Under the pieces are notes generated by a model. It did not search any database. It saw nothing but the letters and a program-made list of their open reading frames with translations, and was not told the DNA's origin. Shown here piece after piece: positions 42,498 to 51,366 of a stretch of 64,000 bases of DNA; positions within the stretch are counted from its first letter, which is position 1, and each line of letters starts with the position of its first letter. The DNA is from Flavobacteriales bacterium. GTDB lineage: Bacteria > Bacteroidota > Bacteroidia > Flavobacteriales_D > Crocinitomicaceae. The stretch lies in assembly GCA_947447525.1 (NCBI GenBank), contig CANFJL010000001.1:372001-436000 (forward strand), read 5' to 3'. Made by a program: the position numbers and the translations under genes.

Positions 42498-43195
42498 AAT
42501 TCTTTTCTGTACCCTACATTAAAGATCATGATGAAGGGAGAGTAAAGATTGGTGTTGGCTGCCGTATTGTTATTGGGTAATGCCAATAAGGAATAATTAG
42601 CAGTGATGTCTGCGAAAATACTTCCTTGTCCAGGGAAAGTGTATTTCATCCCACCTTCAACACCAACAGCTAAACATACAATTCTACCAGAACTTGGTTC
42701 GTTAGCAGGCAAAGTATAGTTATATTTTTCCCATTCATAAGTTCCTGTATAATCTGTTTTTTCATATTTTCTTTTAACTGAATTCAAAATCAACATGAAG
42801 TCGCTGCCTCCATATAAAGCAAATCCATTATCATAATCATTTCCGATGTATCGACGAGTACCAAACTCAATAGTCCCATAATTGAAGGTAGTTTGATAAT
42901 TGATAGTTAAACTACTTGGAAGGTTCAAACTTGTTGTTTGAGATACATAGGTAGAACTAAAAGATGGACTGCCATCTGTAAGCGTTTCTGATTTTGGAAG
43001 GGAAAGTGTTCCTCGCAAATAAAATGTCATATCGCTAAAATTGGGAAGTTCAACACCTAAACTTAATCCTGGATAAGTCTTTCCAGATCCAAATCCTCTA
43101 ACGGCAGCTAATCCACCACTAACACCTATCTGTGCTTTAGATTGAAAAGAAAAACAGCTGATAAATGCGCAAATAAAAAATATTCTTTTTGACAT
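42491..43195 (-). CDS. Predicted outer-membrane beta-barrel protein
   Basis: Started at the ATG at 43195 the protein has 234 residues with a signal peptide (MSKRIFFICAFISCFSFQSKAQ). The rest alternates hydrophobic and polar residues in glycine-rich strands (IGVSGGLAAVRGFGSG, GTYEWEKYNYTL) and ends in an aromatic residue (FNVGYRKEFY), as barrels do. No family can be named. A TAACTTTG (43245-43238) 42 nt upstream fits this start rather than the longer frame. Confidence 0.72.
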   Translation of the reverse strand: MSKRIFFICAFISCFSFQSKAQIGVSGGLAAVRGFGSGKTYPGLSLGVELPNFSDMTFYLRGTLSLPKSETLTDGSPSFSSTYVSQTTSLNLPSSLTINYQTTFNYGTIEFGTRRYIGNDYDNGFALYGGSDFMLILNSVKRKYEKTDYTGTYEWEKYNYTLPANEPSSGRIVCLAVGVEGGMKYTFPGQGSIFADITANYSLLALPNNNTAANTNLYSPFIMIFNVGYRKEFY

Positions 43196-43333
43196 AGGTG
43201 ATTTTTTTAATGATATTACTAAGTCTTCTTGCTCTAACAAAGTTAAGGCTCTTTTTGCTAAAAAAAGTAATTAAAATTTAAAATATTGGAAATCAAATGA
43301 AATTAAAAAATTAACTTAGTAAAAACAAAAAAG

Positions 43334-44029
43334 ATGAAAATTTATTTAAAAATAATTACACTTTCAATAATATTATCAAGCTGTGCATTTCATTCTGGAT
43401 TAACCAATAATTCAAATTTACACAATACAACGGTTCAACTCTCTCAGAATAATTTTCGAGTTGTTCAATATGTAACTGGTTCATCTTATGCTGAATATTT
43501 TATTGGAATTGGAGGTCTTAATAAATTTGCGTTAATTGAATCCGCAAGGAAGAATATGCTCGAAAATGCTAATTTGATTGGTTCTTCCAAAGCAGTAATC
43601 AATGAAACAGTAGAAATGAAAATAACTTCAGTTTTGCTCTATTCAAAAATTACGGTAACTGTTAGTGCTTATGTAGTTGATTTTAATCCTAGTAGTTCTG
43701 AATCAAGCTCGGTAAATGAAGTTCCAGAAAAAAAGGAAGGTGATTTAACTAAGGAGATGAACATGGATAACGATTCGTTAAAAAAATATTTAAAAATGAT
43801 TATTGAACAACATGAAAAAGGTGAAATTTCGCTACTTGATTATGTAAGTCTTTCTGAAATAGAAGTTGGTGACTTCGTTTATTTTGATAACATTTCAATG
43901 GGGGAGCATTTTGGAATAATTGATGAGGGTCTTAAAAACAGCGATTTATTTAGGGTGAAATTTTTAAAAGGAGATAAAATATTTGAAACAACTACTAAAT
44001 TTGAAAATATTAAAAAAATAAAGCAATAA
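43334..44029 (+). CDS. DUF6567-like lipoprotein with extra C-terminal region
   Basis: The 231-residue protein has a lipoprotein signal (ITLSIILSSC). The following domain (LHNTTVQLSQNNFRVVQYVTG, YFIGIGGLNKFALIESARKNML, VDFNP) resembles what I know as DUF6567. After an acidic linker there is a short helical segment (YLKMIIEQHEKGEISLLDYVSL) that recalls a SHOCT motif, and then a small beta-rich segment (VGDFVYFDN, FRVKFLKGDK). The combination is unusual to me. It stands alone, between a divergent barrel gene and a promoter. Confidence 0.7.
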   Translation: MKIYLKIITLSIILSSCAFHSGLTNNSNLHNTTVQLSQNNFRVVQYVTGSSYAEYFIGIGGLNKFALIESARKNMLENANLIGSSKAVINETVEMKITSVLLYSKITVTVSAYVVDFNPSSSESSSVNEVPEKKEGDLTKEMNMDNDSLKKYLKMIIEQHEKGEISLLDYVSLSEIEVGDFVYFDNISMGEHFGIIDEGLKNSDLFRVKFLKGDKIFETTTKFENIKKIKQ

Positions 44030-44068
44030 TTTCTGGTTTTTTATAAAATTATAATTTAATTTTTTTTC

Positions 44069-44098
44069 TTGTATACAATTGAAATTAGTTTACTTTTG
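44069..44098 (+). promoter_or_regulatory. Bacteroidota promoter of the beta-propeller gene
   Basis: TTG (44069-44071), a 19-nt spacer and TACTTTTG (44091-44098). The ATG follows 11 nt after the -7 element. Confidence 0.7.
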
Positions 44099-44109
44099 TT
44101 AAGAGTAAT

Positions 44110-45072
44110 ATGACTAAAAAACAATATTTATTTTCTTTTGTTCTGGCGACGCTATCGTTTATTGCCGCGCGTTCCCTAGAAAAAATTGGGGTTCAGCGCT
44201 TCTATGTAGATAAAGCTTCACAATTTGTTAAAGAAGATGGTTACTTTGACTTAGAACATCCGAACAGTATTGTTCCTTTGCCTATGGGTAATCTGCCCCT
44301 AAGTGATTTGACACTGTTGGACAGTACTCAAATGTTTTGTATTCAGTCCTCAACGGGTGGCGTTGTCATTTATGATTTAGATTCCAATCAAATTAGCGCT
44401 AGCCTTTCTCTTGGAATTCAAGAGGTGATTAGAGATATAGTTGTCGTTGATTCAAGTTTGTTATTGTTTGATGAGAATATGTCTGTTTATCGTTCTTATG
44501 CGCCCTACGACTCTTTGCACACTACTCAATTAACCAAGGGAAATACAAGTTGGAAATCAGCAAGTATCTGTCATCATGCCATGACACATCGTTTGTTTAT
44601 CGTAGAAGCTGTAGATAATTTAGAACAAACAGAACGATTTGTTTATACTTATAATTTGAACAATACAAAATTTCAAGAGGAGCCACTTTTTCAATTTGAT
44701 GTGAGTGCCCTAGAAACTTTTGCTCAGACGAATAATATTAAGATCAGTACTTATAAAGTGAATTCAATGCAGGATACCGTTCTTGGATTTAATTTTATTC
44801 CAACTGCGATTGCGGTGCATCCCAAAACAAATGATATCTATATCCTTTCTTCTATTGATCGTACTTTAGCTGTTTTCAATCAGTTTGGTGAGTTGGTTAA
44901 TTTGGCTGTATTAGAGCCGCGTCAATTTCCAGTTCCTGCTGGAATGGTCTTTAATGCGCAAGGAGATTTGTATATCTCTAACAATGACCTCATGAATAAT
45001 TCAATGGTTAAAGTTATGTGGAACAAGTTATTTCAAAAGAAATCTGGACACGGACTTATTTTTGGCCGTTAA
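44110..45072 (+). CDS. Predicted beta-propeller protein (SdiA-regulated-like)
   Basis: The 320-residue protein has an N-terminal hydrophobic segment (about 6-20) that could be a signal anchor. The rest looks like a propeller: repeated strands such as GGVVIYDLDSNQISASLSL, FIPTAIAVHPKTNDIYILSS, DRTLAVFNQFGELVNLAVL and GMVFNAQGDLYISNND. The last blades resemble the SdiA-regulated family. Function unknown. It overlaps the convergent wbqC-like gene by 17 nt. Confidence 0.68.
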   Translation: MTKKQYLFSFVLATLSFIAARSLEKIGVQRFYVDKASQFVKEDGYFDLEHPNSIVPLPMGNLPLSDLTLLDSTQMFCIQSSTGGVVIYDLDSNQISASLSLGIQEVIRDIVVVDSSLLLFDENMSVYRSYAPYDSLHTTQLTKGNTSWKSASICHHAMTHRLFIVEAVDNLEQTERFVYTYNLNNTKFQEEPLFQFDVSALETFAQTNNIKISTYKVNSMQDTVLGFNFIPTAIAVHPKTNDIYILSSIDRTLAVFNQFGELVNLAVLEPRQFPVPAGMVFNAQGDLYISNNDLMNNSMVKVMWNKLFQKKSGHGLIFGR

Positions 45073-45655
45073 GCAATAGCGTTCTTGCCATTGGTCCTTC
45101 ATTAAAAAGCAAATCTAAACTACTTAAGTTGTCTGTAAAGGCTTGATCATATCCAAACACCTGTTGGTACTTGATGGACAAAGATTCGCGCTGAAGAAAA
45201 TCATATGATCGGAAATCATGAAGCTCTTCTTCGACATAAGATTTACTGTAATGTATCTGTATAGGCAAGGCTAATAATTCAATAATCTTGGCTAAAATCG
45301 CTTGATTTTTTGAATAGAGAAAAGTATCTTCTTGTTCAATTAAGGTTTTAATCTCCAAAGCGTAATCATCAAAATAGGGGGAAGAGGCATAAGCTGAAGT
45401 TATTGCCCTCCAATGGATGGATTGCCATCGCTGACTGTAATCAATTTCTATTTCATGAGTACCTAACTTTTTTGTTTTGTCATGAACTATTGGAACACTC
45501 AATTTAAGTACGCCATTGGATGTTAAAATCTCACATCGATTCCGAATGGTTTGTTTGATGTAATGTTCTCCTAAGTCAATTTGAATGTCCTCAAAATGAA
45601 TTAATTTCTGAATGTAGCCAATTGACGGAAAATAGGCCGTCGGAAAAACAGGCAT
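45056..45655 (-). CDS. WbqC family protein
   Basis: The 199-residue protein matches the WbqC family: TAYFPSIGYIQKLIHFEDI at the start, HYIKQTIRNRCEILTSNGV, LSVPIVHDKTK and RWQSIHWRAITSAYASSPYF. Members occur in polysaccharide clusters, and their enzymatic role is not settled. Its start shares a base with the lepB stop, so it is the last gene of the dapB-lepB-wbqC transcript. Confidence 0.88.
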   Translation of the reverse strand: MPVFPTAYFPSIGYIQKLIHFEDIQIDLGEHYIKQTIRNRCEILTSNGVLKLSVPIVHDKTKKLGTHEIEIDYSQRWQSIHWRAITSAYASSPYFDDYALEIKTLIEQEDTFLYSKNQAILAKIIELLALPIQIHYSKSYVEEELHDFRSYDFLQRESLSIKYQQVFGYDQAFTDNLSSLDLLFNEGPMARTLLLNGQK

Positions 45656-47547
45656 TAATGAATCATTTTAAAGATTCTGTCATATCTAATTCCTTTGTAG
45701 GCACTTTTAGAAAACCAAACAATTGATGCTCTTCCTACGACATGATCTTCTGGAACAAAGCCCCAAATCCTCGAGTCTGCTGAATTATATCGATTATCAC
45801 CCATCAACCAATAATAGTTCATTTTGAAGGTGTAAGTAGTCGCTAATTTTCCATCAATAAAAATACCGGTCTTTTTCTCTTCCAAACGATGTCCTTCATA
45901 CGCAGTAATGACACGACGGTACCAAGCGATATTATCTTTTGAAATTTTGATTTTTTGTCCAGCACTTGGGATTTGAAAGCGTTGAAAATCTGTGGTTGTA
46001 TTGGTAACCTTAAAATCTTTTGGGAAAGTTCTTAAGTTTTCAATCATTTGTTGAGGCGTAAGTCCTGCTTTCTTTTTATTCAGCAGCGCTACAGCATCCA
46101 TACCTTCTTCGCTTGGAATATAAATTTCAAACTTTGCTGAAGGAAAATCTCGTTTTATTTTTACCTTTTCTTGTTTGGTCAAGGTGAGTAAGTAATACTC
46201 TAAATTATAATCTATAAAATCATTTCTTGTTTGGTCAGGAGCATTCTCAAGTCCATAACGATCATCCATTTCTTGAGCTGAAGGAAAAGTAACGGTTTGT
46301 TTGTTGACTTTGTACTGCAAACATTGGAAAGGGGCTACCCAAGCTGGTTTGCCGTTTACATATAAAACAGAACGCTTCACTTCCAAATAATCACCAGGAA
46401 TTCCAACACAACGTTTGATGTAGTTTTCTCTTTTATCTACAGGTCTATAAATTAACCCTTTATGCAATTCCATACTTCCATCTCCCGGGAATTCACCACG
46501 CGCTAATTTTTCACGCGCCAGTTGCTTCCATCGGTTATGGGTATTGATGAAAAATCCAAGTAAGTCTTGATTGGCACGCATCATTGCAATACTATCAGAT
46601 AAACCTTTAGTTTTATAATTATTTAATAAATCTTGATTTTTCTCAGCCATTTCACTTGAATTTTGAAATTGGTAAAAAGCCTCTTCATTCAAAATTCCAT
46701 GATAATCATGACCCATTAATCCGTCCGGAACTCTTGGATCATAGACCGCAGTATCTCCAGATGGGTAATTGAATACCACCACATCATTATTTTTTATTTT
46801 AATAAATCCGGGCAATCTGGTGTATGATCCTTTTTCAAGGGTTGTATAAGATGGAATATTGACCCACGGAACATTATTATGAACAAGTGGGTAGGAGAGC
46901 GGGGTAACCGGAACTTTAGGTCCATAAGCTAATTTATTCACGAATAAAAAATCACCGACTAGAAGTGTTTTTTCCATCGAGCCTGTTGGGATTTGAAAAG
47001 GTTCAAATACATAAGTTCGGATAATACTCGCTGCTACCAAAGCAAAGATGATAGAATCTCCCCATTCTTTGGTTCTTGATTTGGTACCTGGTTTATCTCT
47101 AGATACTGCTCCAATCGCTAGGGCAACTGCATGACCTAGAATGGGTAAACTCAAAAATAAGGCAATATGATCGCTCCATTTTCTTGTTTCAATTTCTTTT
47201 GAATTGGACCAATTGGTTTCTTTTCCAAAAACTGCATCTTCTTTACTGATCTTATAACTTAAGAGGTAAGGGAAAAATATAGCTTGTAGTGTTTGTCCAA
47301 AGCTAAAGTAACCAAAGCGTCTCAGGTAACTAACATTGGCAACCGCCAACATTACCAAATGCACCCCAGGGAATATCATGAGCAGAGACCAAAAGGGTTT
47401 AGAACAAGTGATTTTAAAAACCACAAAATAATTATATCCAGGAATTAATGCTTCCCATGATTTTCTTCCTGCCTTAGGAAACGAAATCCACCATAAGGAT
47501 AAATATGGGTGTACTAGTATTAATAGATAAAAATATAAAAAGCTCAT
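45655..47547 (-). CDS. lepB: Signal peptidase I, enlarged form
   Basis: The 630-residue protein is about twice the size of E. coli-type LepB. Residues 1-110 form extra membrane segments with ALIPGYNYFVVFKIT, like DUF5684. The catalytic Ser190 lies in QIPTGSMEKTL and the general base Lys378 in YIKRCVGIPGD. The 188-residue stretch between them is far longer than usual and contains an insert (about 280-365). The late motif MGDNRYNSADSRIWGFVP closes the fold. It cleaves secretory signal peptides at the inner membrane. It overlaps the dapB stop by 4 nt. Confidence 0.93.
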   Translation of the reverse strand: MSFLYFYLLILVHPYLSLWWISFPKAGRKSWEALIPGYNYFVVFKITCSKPFWSLLMIFPGVHLVMLAVANVSYLRRFGYFSFGQTLQAIFFPYLLSYKISKEDAVFGKETNWSNSKEIETRKWSDHIALFLSLPILGHAVALAIGAVSRDKPGTKSRTKEWGDSIIFALVAASIIRTYVFEPFQIPTGSMEKTLLVGDFLFVNKLAYGPKVPVTPLSYPLVHNNVPWVNIPSYTTLEKGSYTRLPGFIKIKNNDVVVFNYPSGDTAVYDPRVPDGLMGHDYHGILNEEAFYQFQNSSEMAEKNQDLLNNYKTKGLSDSIAMMRANQDLLGFFINTHNRWKQLAREKLARGEFPGDGSMELHKGLIYRPVDKRENYIKRCVGIPGDYLEVKRSVLYVNGKPAWVAPFQCLQYKVNKQTVTFPSAQEMDDRYGLENAPDQTRNDFIDYNLEYYLLTLTKQEKVKIKRDFPSAKFEIYIPSEEGMDAVALLNKKKAGLTPQQMIENLRTFPKDFKVTNTTTDFQRFQIPSAGQKIKISKDNIAWYRRVITAYEGHRLEEKKTGIFIDGKLATTYTFKMNYYWLMGDNRYNSADSRIWGFVPEDHVVGRASIVWFSKSAYKGIRYDRIFKMIH

Positions 47548-48269
47548 AGGTTAATTTTTAAAACATCATGCATAGTAAATAATCCTTTTTTATTGCCAAG
47601 CCATTCAGCAGCAATCACAGCGCCAAGTGCAAATCCATCTCGATTGTGTGCGACATGTTCAAATGATATGGTATCGATATCGCTTGTGTATTTGACAATA
47701 TGTGTCCCTGGAACACTGTCTTCACGATTGGCAGTAATGGCTAAGTCTTGTTGATCAATTGCGTTAGTGTCATTCGTCAATTCCCATTGGGTATAATTCT
47801 TATTTTCCTCAAGGATACCTTCCGCAATAGTAACGGCAGTTCCGCTTGGTGCATCAATTTTTTGTGTGTGATGCGTTTCCTCAATGGATGCTTTGTACTC
47901 TTTGTAGGGAGCCATTAAACGCGCCAATTCCTTATTTATCATAAAAAATAAATTTACGCCGATGCTAAAATTACTGGAATATAAAACAGAACCTTTTTGC
48001 TCCAATACAGCAGTTTCTACCTCGCTTAATCTTTCTTTCCAGGCAGTTGTTCCAACTACAACAGGAATTCCAATAGAGATACAGTGAAGCATGTGATCCA
48101 CTGCTAGTTCTGGTCGCGTAAATTCAATAGCAATTTCGCATTGACTTAGGTCTGTATTTTTTAATAAAGTACGACTGTCAATTTTCACCACAACCTCATG
48201 GCCACGCTGAATGGCATAGCTTTCAATTGCTTTACCCATTTTCCCGTATCCAATCAAAGCTATTTTCAT
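47544..48269 (-). CDS. dapB: 4-hydroxy-tetrahydrodipicolinate reductase
   Basis: The 241-residue enzyme of lysine and meso-diaminopimelate synthesis has the N-terminal dinucleotide motif LIGYGKMGKAIE, IGIPVVVGTTAW, the catalytic EETHHTQKIDAPSGTA and HIVKYTSDIDTISFEH. It is 24 nt downstream of the DUF5683 gene; a TACATTTG element ends 4 nt before its ATG and may start a separate transcript. Confidence 0.95.
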   Translation of the reverse strand: MKIALIGYGKMGKAIESYAIQRGHEVVVKIDSRTLLKNTDLSQCEIAIEFTRPELAVDHMLHCISIGIPVVVGTTAWKERLSEVETAVLEQKGSVLYSSNFSIGVNLFFMINKELARLMAPYKEYKASIEETHHTQKIDAPSGTAVTIAEGILEENKNYTQWELTNDTNAIDQQDLAITANREDSVPGTHIVKYTSDIDTISFEHVAHNRDGFALGAVIAAEWLGNKKGLFTMHDVLKINL

Positions 48270-48273
48270 AAAG

Positions 48274-48281
48274 CAAATGTA
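48274..48281 (-). promoter_or_regulatory. -7 element abutting the dapB start codon
   Basis: TACATTTG read on the minus strand ends 4 nt before the dapB ATG. No TTG is seen at the right distance upstream, so this may be a chance match within the operon. Confidence 0.3.
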
Positions 48282-48293
48282 TGCAATCGTAAT

Positions 48294-48854
48294 TTAACGG
48301 AAGTTCATTTTAATACTAAATCCGGGTGTTTTAAGATTCATTAACATCGGATCCACAGTCAGGCTCAAGTTATCACTCACATCAAAAGAAACAAAATGAG
48401 CCTCAACACCTGCGTCCAAGATTTGAATTAAATACACTGCACCAAAGGCTAAAATGGATAAATCGCGAAAACTCAATGCTTGTTGATACAAGCTCAACAC
48501 CGCTGGATCATCATAAGCAGCCCATTCTGCAGTTTGTTGACCAGTACCTCGAAGGATATATTCTTGTTTGAGATTGTTTTTTAATTTTTGATTGGAGATC
48601 AACAGATAGCCCGTAGCACCTAAACCTGCATAAATTAAAGGAACTTTCCAATACGCTTTTTTAGGACCGTTTTTCATGGCTAAACTGTTGTAGACTTGTC
48701 CAGCTCCGGGTAAACAAGCAGAAAAAATTATCGCTTTTTTAAAAGAATGTACCGTATCTAACTCATTTTTAACCTTTAAACTATCAAGATTTTTGGCCTC
48801 CTGAGCATAGAGGGCGGTCGAGAAAAACAAGCAAAAATAAAGGACTATTTTCAT
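48294..48854 (-). CDS. DUF5683-type membrane protein
   Basis: The 186-residue protein has a signal peptide and the block SACLPGAGQVYNSLAMKNGPKKAYWK followed by hydrophobic PLIYAGLGATGYLLIS; this is the DUF5683 signature. A second membrane segment lies near residues 131-147. The function of the family is unknown. It overlaps the parB stop by 4 nt, placing it in the parAB transcript. Confidence 0.82.
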   Translation of the reverse strand: MKIVLYFCLFFSTALYAQEAKNLDSLKVKNELDTVHSFKKAIIFSACLPGAGQVYNSLAMKNGPKKAYWKVPLIYAGLGATGYLLISNQKLKNNLKQEYILRGTGQQTAEWAAYDDPAVLSLYQQALSFRDLSILAFGAVYLIQILDAGVEAHFVSFDVSDNLSLTVDPMLMNLKTPGFSIKMNFR

Positions 48855-49750
48855 TCACCGTTCAGTAGTGCAATAATGCGATTGAAGTCTGCGTCTGATT
48901 TAAAAGGGATAACCAATTTACCTTGACCATCATTTCTTTTTTGAATTTCAATCACAGCACTTAATTTTGTTTCTAATTCACCTTTAAAAACCATTTGAAT
49001 AGCGTTAAGCGGTGCAGCTGTTCTTGTACTCGTTGTTGGTGTTGAACTTACCCCAGATTTTCCAGCTTTTAATTTTTCTTCAATAGCTCTTACGGACAAT
49101 TGTCCTTGAATGATTTCTTGAAACAAAGCCAATTGCGCTGCAGTATCACCTGCATTAACCAAAGCTCTAGCATGTCCCATTGATATTTGATTGTCACGAA
49201 CGCCAGCTTGTATTTCGGCAGGAAGTTTTAGTAAGCGCAAATGATTGGTAACATCTGATCTAGATTTAGATATTTTCAGTCCCAATTGTTCTTGGGTTAG
49301 ATTACATTCTTCAATCAATCGCTGATAAGACAATCCTACTTCAATAGCGTTTAAATCTTCTCTTTGAATATTTTCTACTAGTGCCATTTCCAACATGGCT
49401 TGATCGTTAGCAACACGGATGTATGCAGGAACTTCAGTCAAACCAGCCAATTGTGCTGCTCGAAATCTTCTTTCACCAGAAATTAATTGGTAGTTGTCTC
49501 TTCCTAATTTACGAACCGTAAGCGGTTGAATGATTCCATGTGTTGCAATAGAAATAGCAAGTTCCTCAAGGGCATCGCGGTCAAAATTCGACCTTGGATT
49601 AAATGGATTTGCTTCAATTGAGCTGATTGGAAGTAGGGCAATGGTGCCCAAGTTGGCCCCAGAAAATGAAGTGATATCAGTATCTGCATTCGTCAGTAAA
49701 GCACCTAATCCTCTACCTAATGCAGGTTGTTTTTTCGTGTTAGAGTTCAT
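48851..49750 (-). CDS. parB: Chromosome partitioning protein ParB
   Basis: Started at the ATG at 49750 the protein has 299 residues. It begins with ALGRGLGALL, then shows the ParB/Srx CTP-binding domain (ISSIEANPFNPRS, LISGERRFRAAQLAGL, ALVENIQREDLNAIE), the helix-turn-helix SYQRLIEECNLTQEQLGLKISKSRSDVTNHLRLL and a C-terminal dimer domain. It spreads from parS sites to drive origin segregation. No full parS palindrome is visible in the window. It overlaps parA by 11 nt. Confidence 0.95.
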   Translation of the reverse strand: MNSNTKKQPALGRGLGALLTNADTDITSFSGANLGTIALLPISSIEANPFNPRSNFDRDALEELAISIATHGIIQPLTVRKLGRDNYQLISGERRFRAAQLAGLTEVPAYIRVANDQAMLEMALVENIQREDLNAIEVGLSYQRLIEECNLTQEQLGLKISKSRSDVTNHLRLLKLPAEIQAGVRDNQISMGHARALVNAGDTAAQLALFQEIIQGQLSVRAIEEKLKAGKSGVSSTPTTSTRTAAPLNAIQMVFKGELETKLSAVIEIQKRNDGQGKLVIPFKSDADFNRIIALLNGE

Positions 49751-50552
49751 TGTCAATTTCTATTATTTTATCTTCATTTCCAATTTTCGTAAGATTGTTT
49801 TTCTGAAGAAATTCTCTTGCGAAATTGAGGTAATTAACGGCTCCTCTCGAACTTGCATCATGCATAATTACTGTTGCTCCATGACTTGAAGATTCCGTAA
49901 GTGTAGTGTTTCTATGAATAATGGTGTCAAATACAAGTTCTTGAAAATGAGTTTTCACCTCATCTACTACTTGATTGGCAAGGCGCAAACGTGTATCGTA
50001 CATCGTTAAAAGCATGCCTTCTATTTCTAAGTCAGGATGCAATCTTCCTTGAACGATTTTTATTGTATTTAATAATTTACTTAATCCTTCCAAGGCAAAA
50101 TATTCACATTGAACAGGAATCATGATGGAGTCTGCAGCGGTTAAGGCATTAATGGTAATTAATCCAAGGGAAGGGGAGCAGTCAATTAAAATAAAGTCAT
50201 ATTCATCTTTGATTTTAGCAATGGCTTTACGCAACAAATATTCTCTTTCTGGAAGATTAATCATTTCTAATTCTGCGCCAACAAGATCAATATGAGAAGG
50301 CAGAAGATCTAGATTAGGACTTTCCGTTTTTAAAATAATTTCTCTAGGATCTACTCCGTTGACCAAACAATCATAAATATTCTTGTTCGATCTTGGGTCA
50401 AATCCAGTTCCTGAAGTTGAATTGGCTTGAGGATCCGCATCAATAATTAGTGTTTTATACTCTAATACGCCAAGGCATCCACCGAGGTTGATAGCTGTAG
50501 TAGTCTTGCCTACACCACCTTTTTGATTTGCAATTGCGATAACCTTTCCCAT
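49740..50552 (-). CDS. parA: Chromosome partitioning ATPase ParA/Soj
   Basis: The 270-residue ATPase has the deviant Walker A KGGVGKTTTAIN (10-21), Walker A' LIIDADPQANST, Walker B FILIDCSPSLGLIT and the conserved IPVQCEYFALEGLSKLL. It forms the nucleoid gradient that moves ParB-parS complexes. It is the first gene of parA-parB-DUF5683. A near-match TAACTTTA (50577-50570) lies upstream. The pair often sits close to the replication origin. Confidence 0.96.
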   Translation of the reverse strand: MGKVIAIANQKGGVGKTTTAINLGGCLGVLEYKTLIIDADPQANSTSGTGFDPRSNKNIYDCLVNGVDPREIILKTESPNLDLLPSHIDLVGAELEMINLPEREYLLRKAIAKIKDEYDFILIDCSPSLGLITINALTAADSIMIPVQCEYFALEGLSKLLNTIKIVQGRLHPDLEIEGMLLTMYDTRLRLANQVVDEVKTHFQELVFDTIIHRNTTLTESSSHGATVIMHDASSRGAVNYLNFAREFLQKNNLTKIGNEDKIIEIDNEL

Positions 50553-50722
50553 GAGTATTATTTAAAGTATAAAGTTAAGATTTGTTACGCACTAATATTA
50601 ACAAGAGGCAAGGAATTTATTAACTGATTTTCACTAATTTTGTTTATAATCGTTTTACAAGATTGATTTGATATTATTTCATTATCTTGAAAACAATTAA
50701 AGAAATTAATTTTCTAAGCAAT

Positions 50723-51166
50723 ATGAGTGAAAAGCTCCTTCTTCGAATTGGCCGTGCACCAGAGAACGACCTTGTTATCAATCAAGATGACATTGGAAAT
50801 TTGCATTTAGAACTTTTTAGAGATGCAACTGGCAATGTTTTTATCACTGACATGGAATCTTCCTTTGGTACTTATGTCAACAATAAGCGATTAAAAGGCT
50901 ATACATTACTTGGATTGGGTGATGAAGTACGCTTAGGAGATAGCTATATTCTTAAATGGGAAAAATACGTTATTGAGCAAATTTCGACACCTCGGGTTGC
51001 TCCGCCAACACGTCCAAGTCAAAAGCAAACAGTACATCCCACTCATAAGACTGAGTCAAGGAAAAAAAATGAAGCTTCAAATAAGGACACTACAAGCAAC
51101 AAGCAATTGATAATTATTTATAGTGTTTTGTTGTTTTTGATCATTTTGATGTATTTGTTCAATTAA
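50723..51166 (+). CDS. FHA-domain protein with C-terminal membrane anchor
   Basis: Started at the ATG at 50723 (MSEKLLLRIGRAPENDLVIN) the product has 147 residues. The FHA domain (about 4-90) shows GRAPENDLVI, HLELFRD, SSFGTYVNNKRLKGY and GDEVRLGDSYILKW, so it should bind phosphothreonine peptides. A charged linker (about 100-125) is followed by a hydrophobic tail (about 128-146), giving a tail-anchored topology. TAATTTTG at 50635-50642 may be its -7 element. No kinase is encoded next to it; parA is divergent. Confidence 0.85.
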   Translation: MSEKLLLRIGRAPENDLVINQDDIGNLHLELFRDATGNVFITDMESSFGTYVNNKRLKGYTLLGLGDEVRLGDSYILKWEKYVIEQISTPRVAPPTRPSQKQTVHPTHKTESRKKNEASNKDTTSNKQLIIIYSVLLFLIILMYLFN

Positions 51167-51322
51167 AAGCAGGTATTATTCTTTAGGATTCCTAAAGCCT
51201 ATGCATTGAGAATGAGTTCGTTTTGTTGCCAGTTGCTCAAATCTAAAGCAGTAAAAATGTCAATAAAATGAAATTCAGTAAAATTTTTCTAAAAATCATT
51301 CCGAGTTTCAAGAAATATTTTG

Positions 51323-51330
51323 TAATATTG
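51323..51330 (+). promoter_or_regulatory. -7 element and start region of rplS
   Basis: TAATATTG is one base from TAnnTTTG and is followed by CACCCCC, as at rpsP, rpmB and tRNA-Lys. The leader of about 30 nt could form a small CCC/GGG stem (51335-51337 with 51350-51352). Confidence 0.45.
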
Positions 51331-51366
51331 CACCCCCATTAGGAATAAAGGGTTAAAATTATTGTC

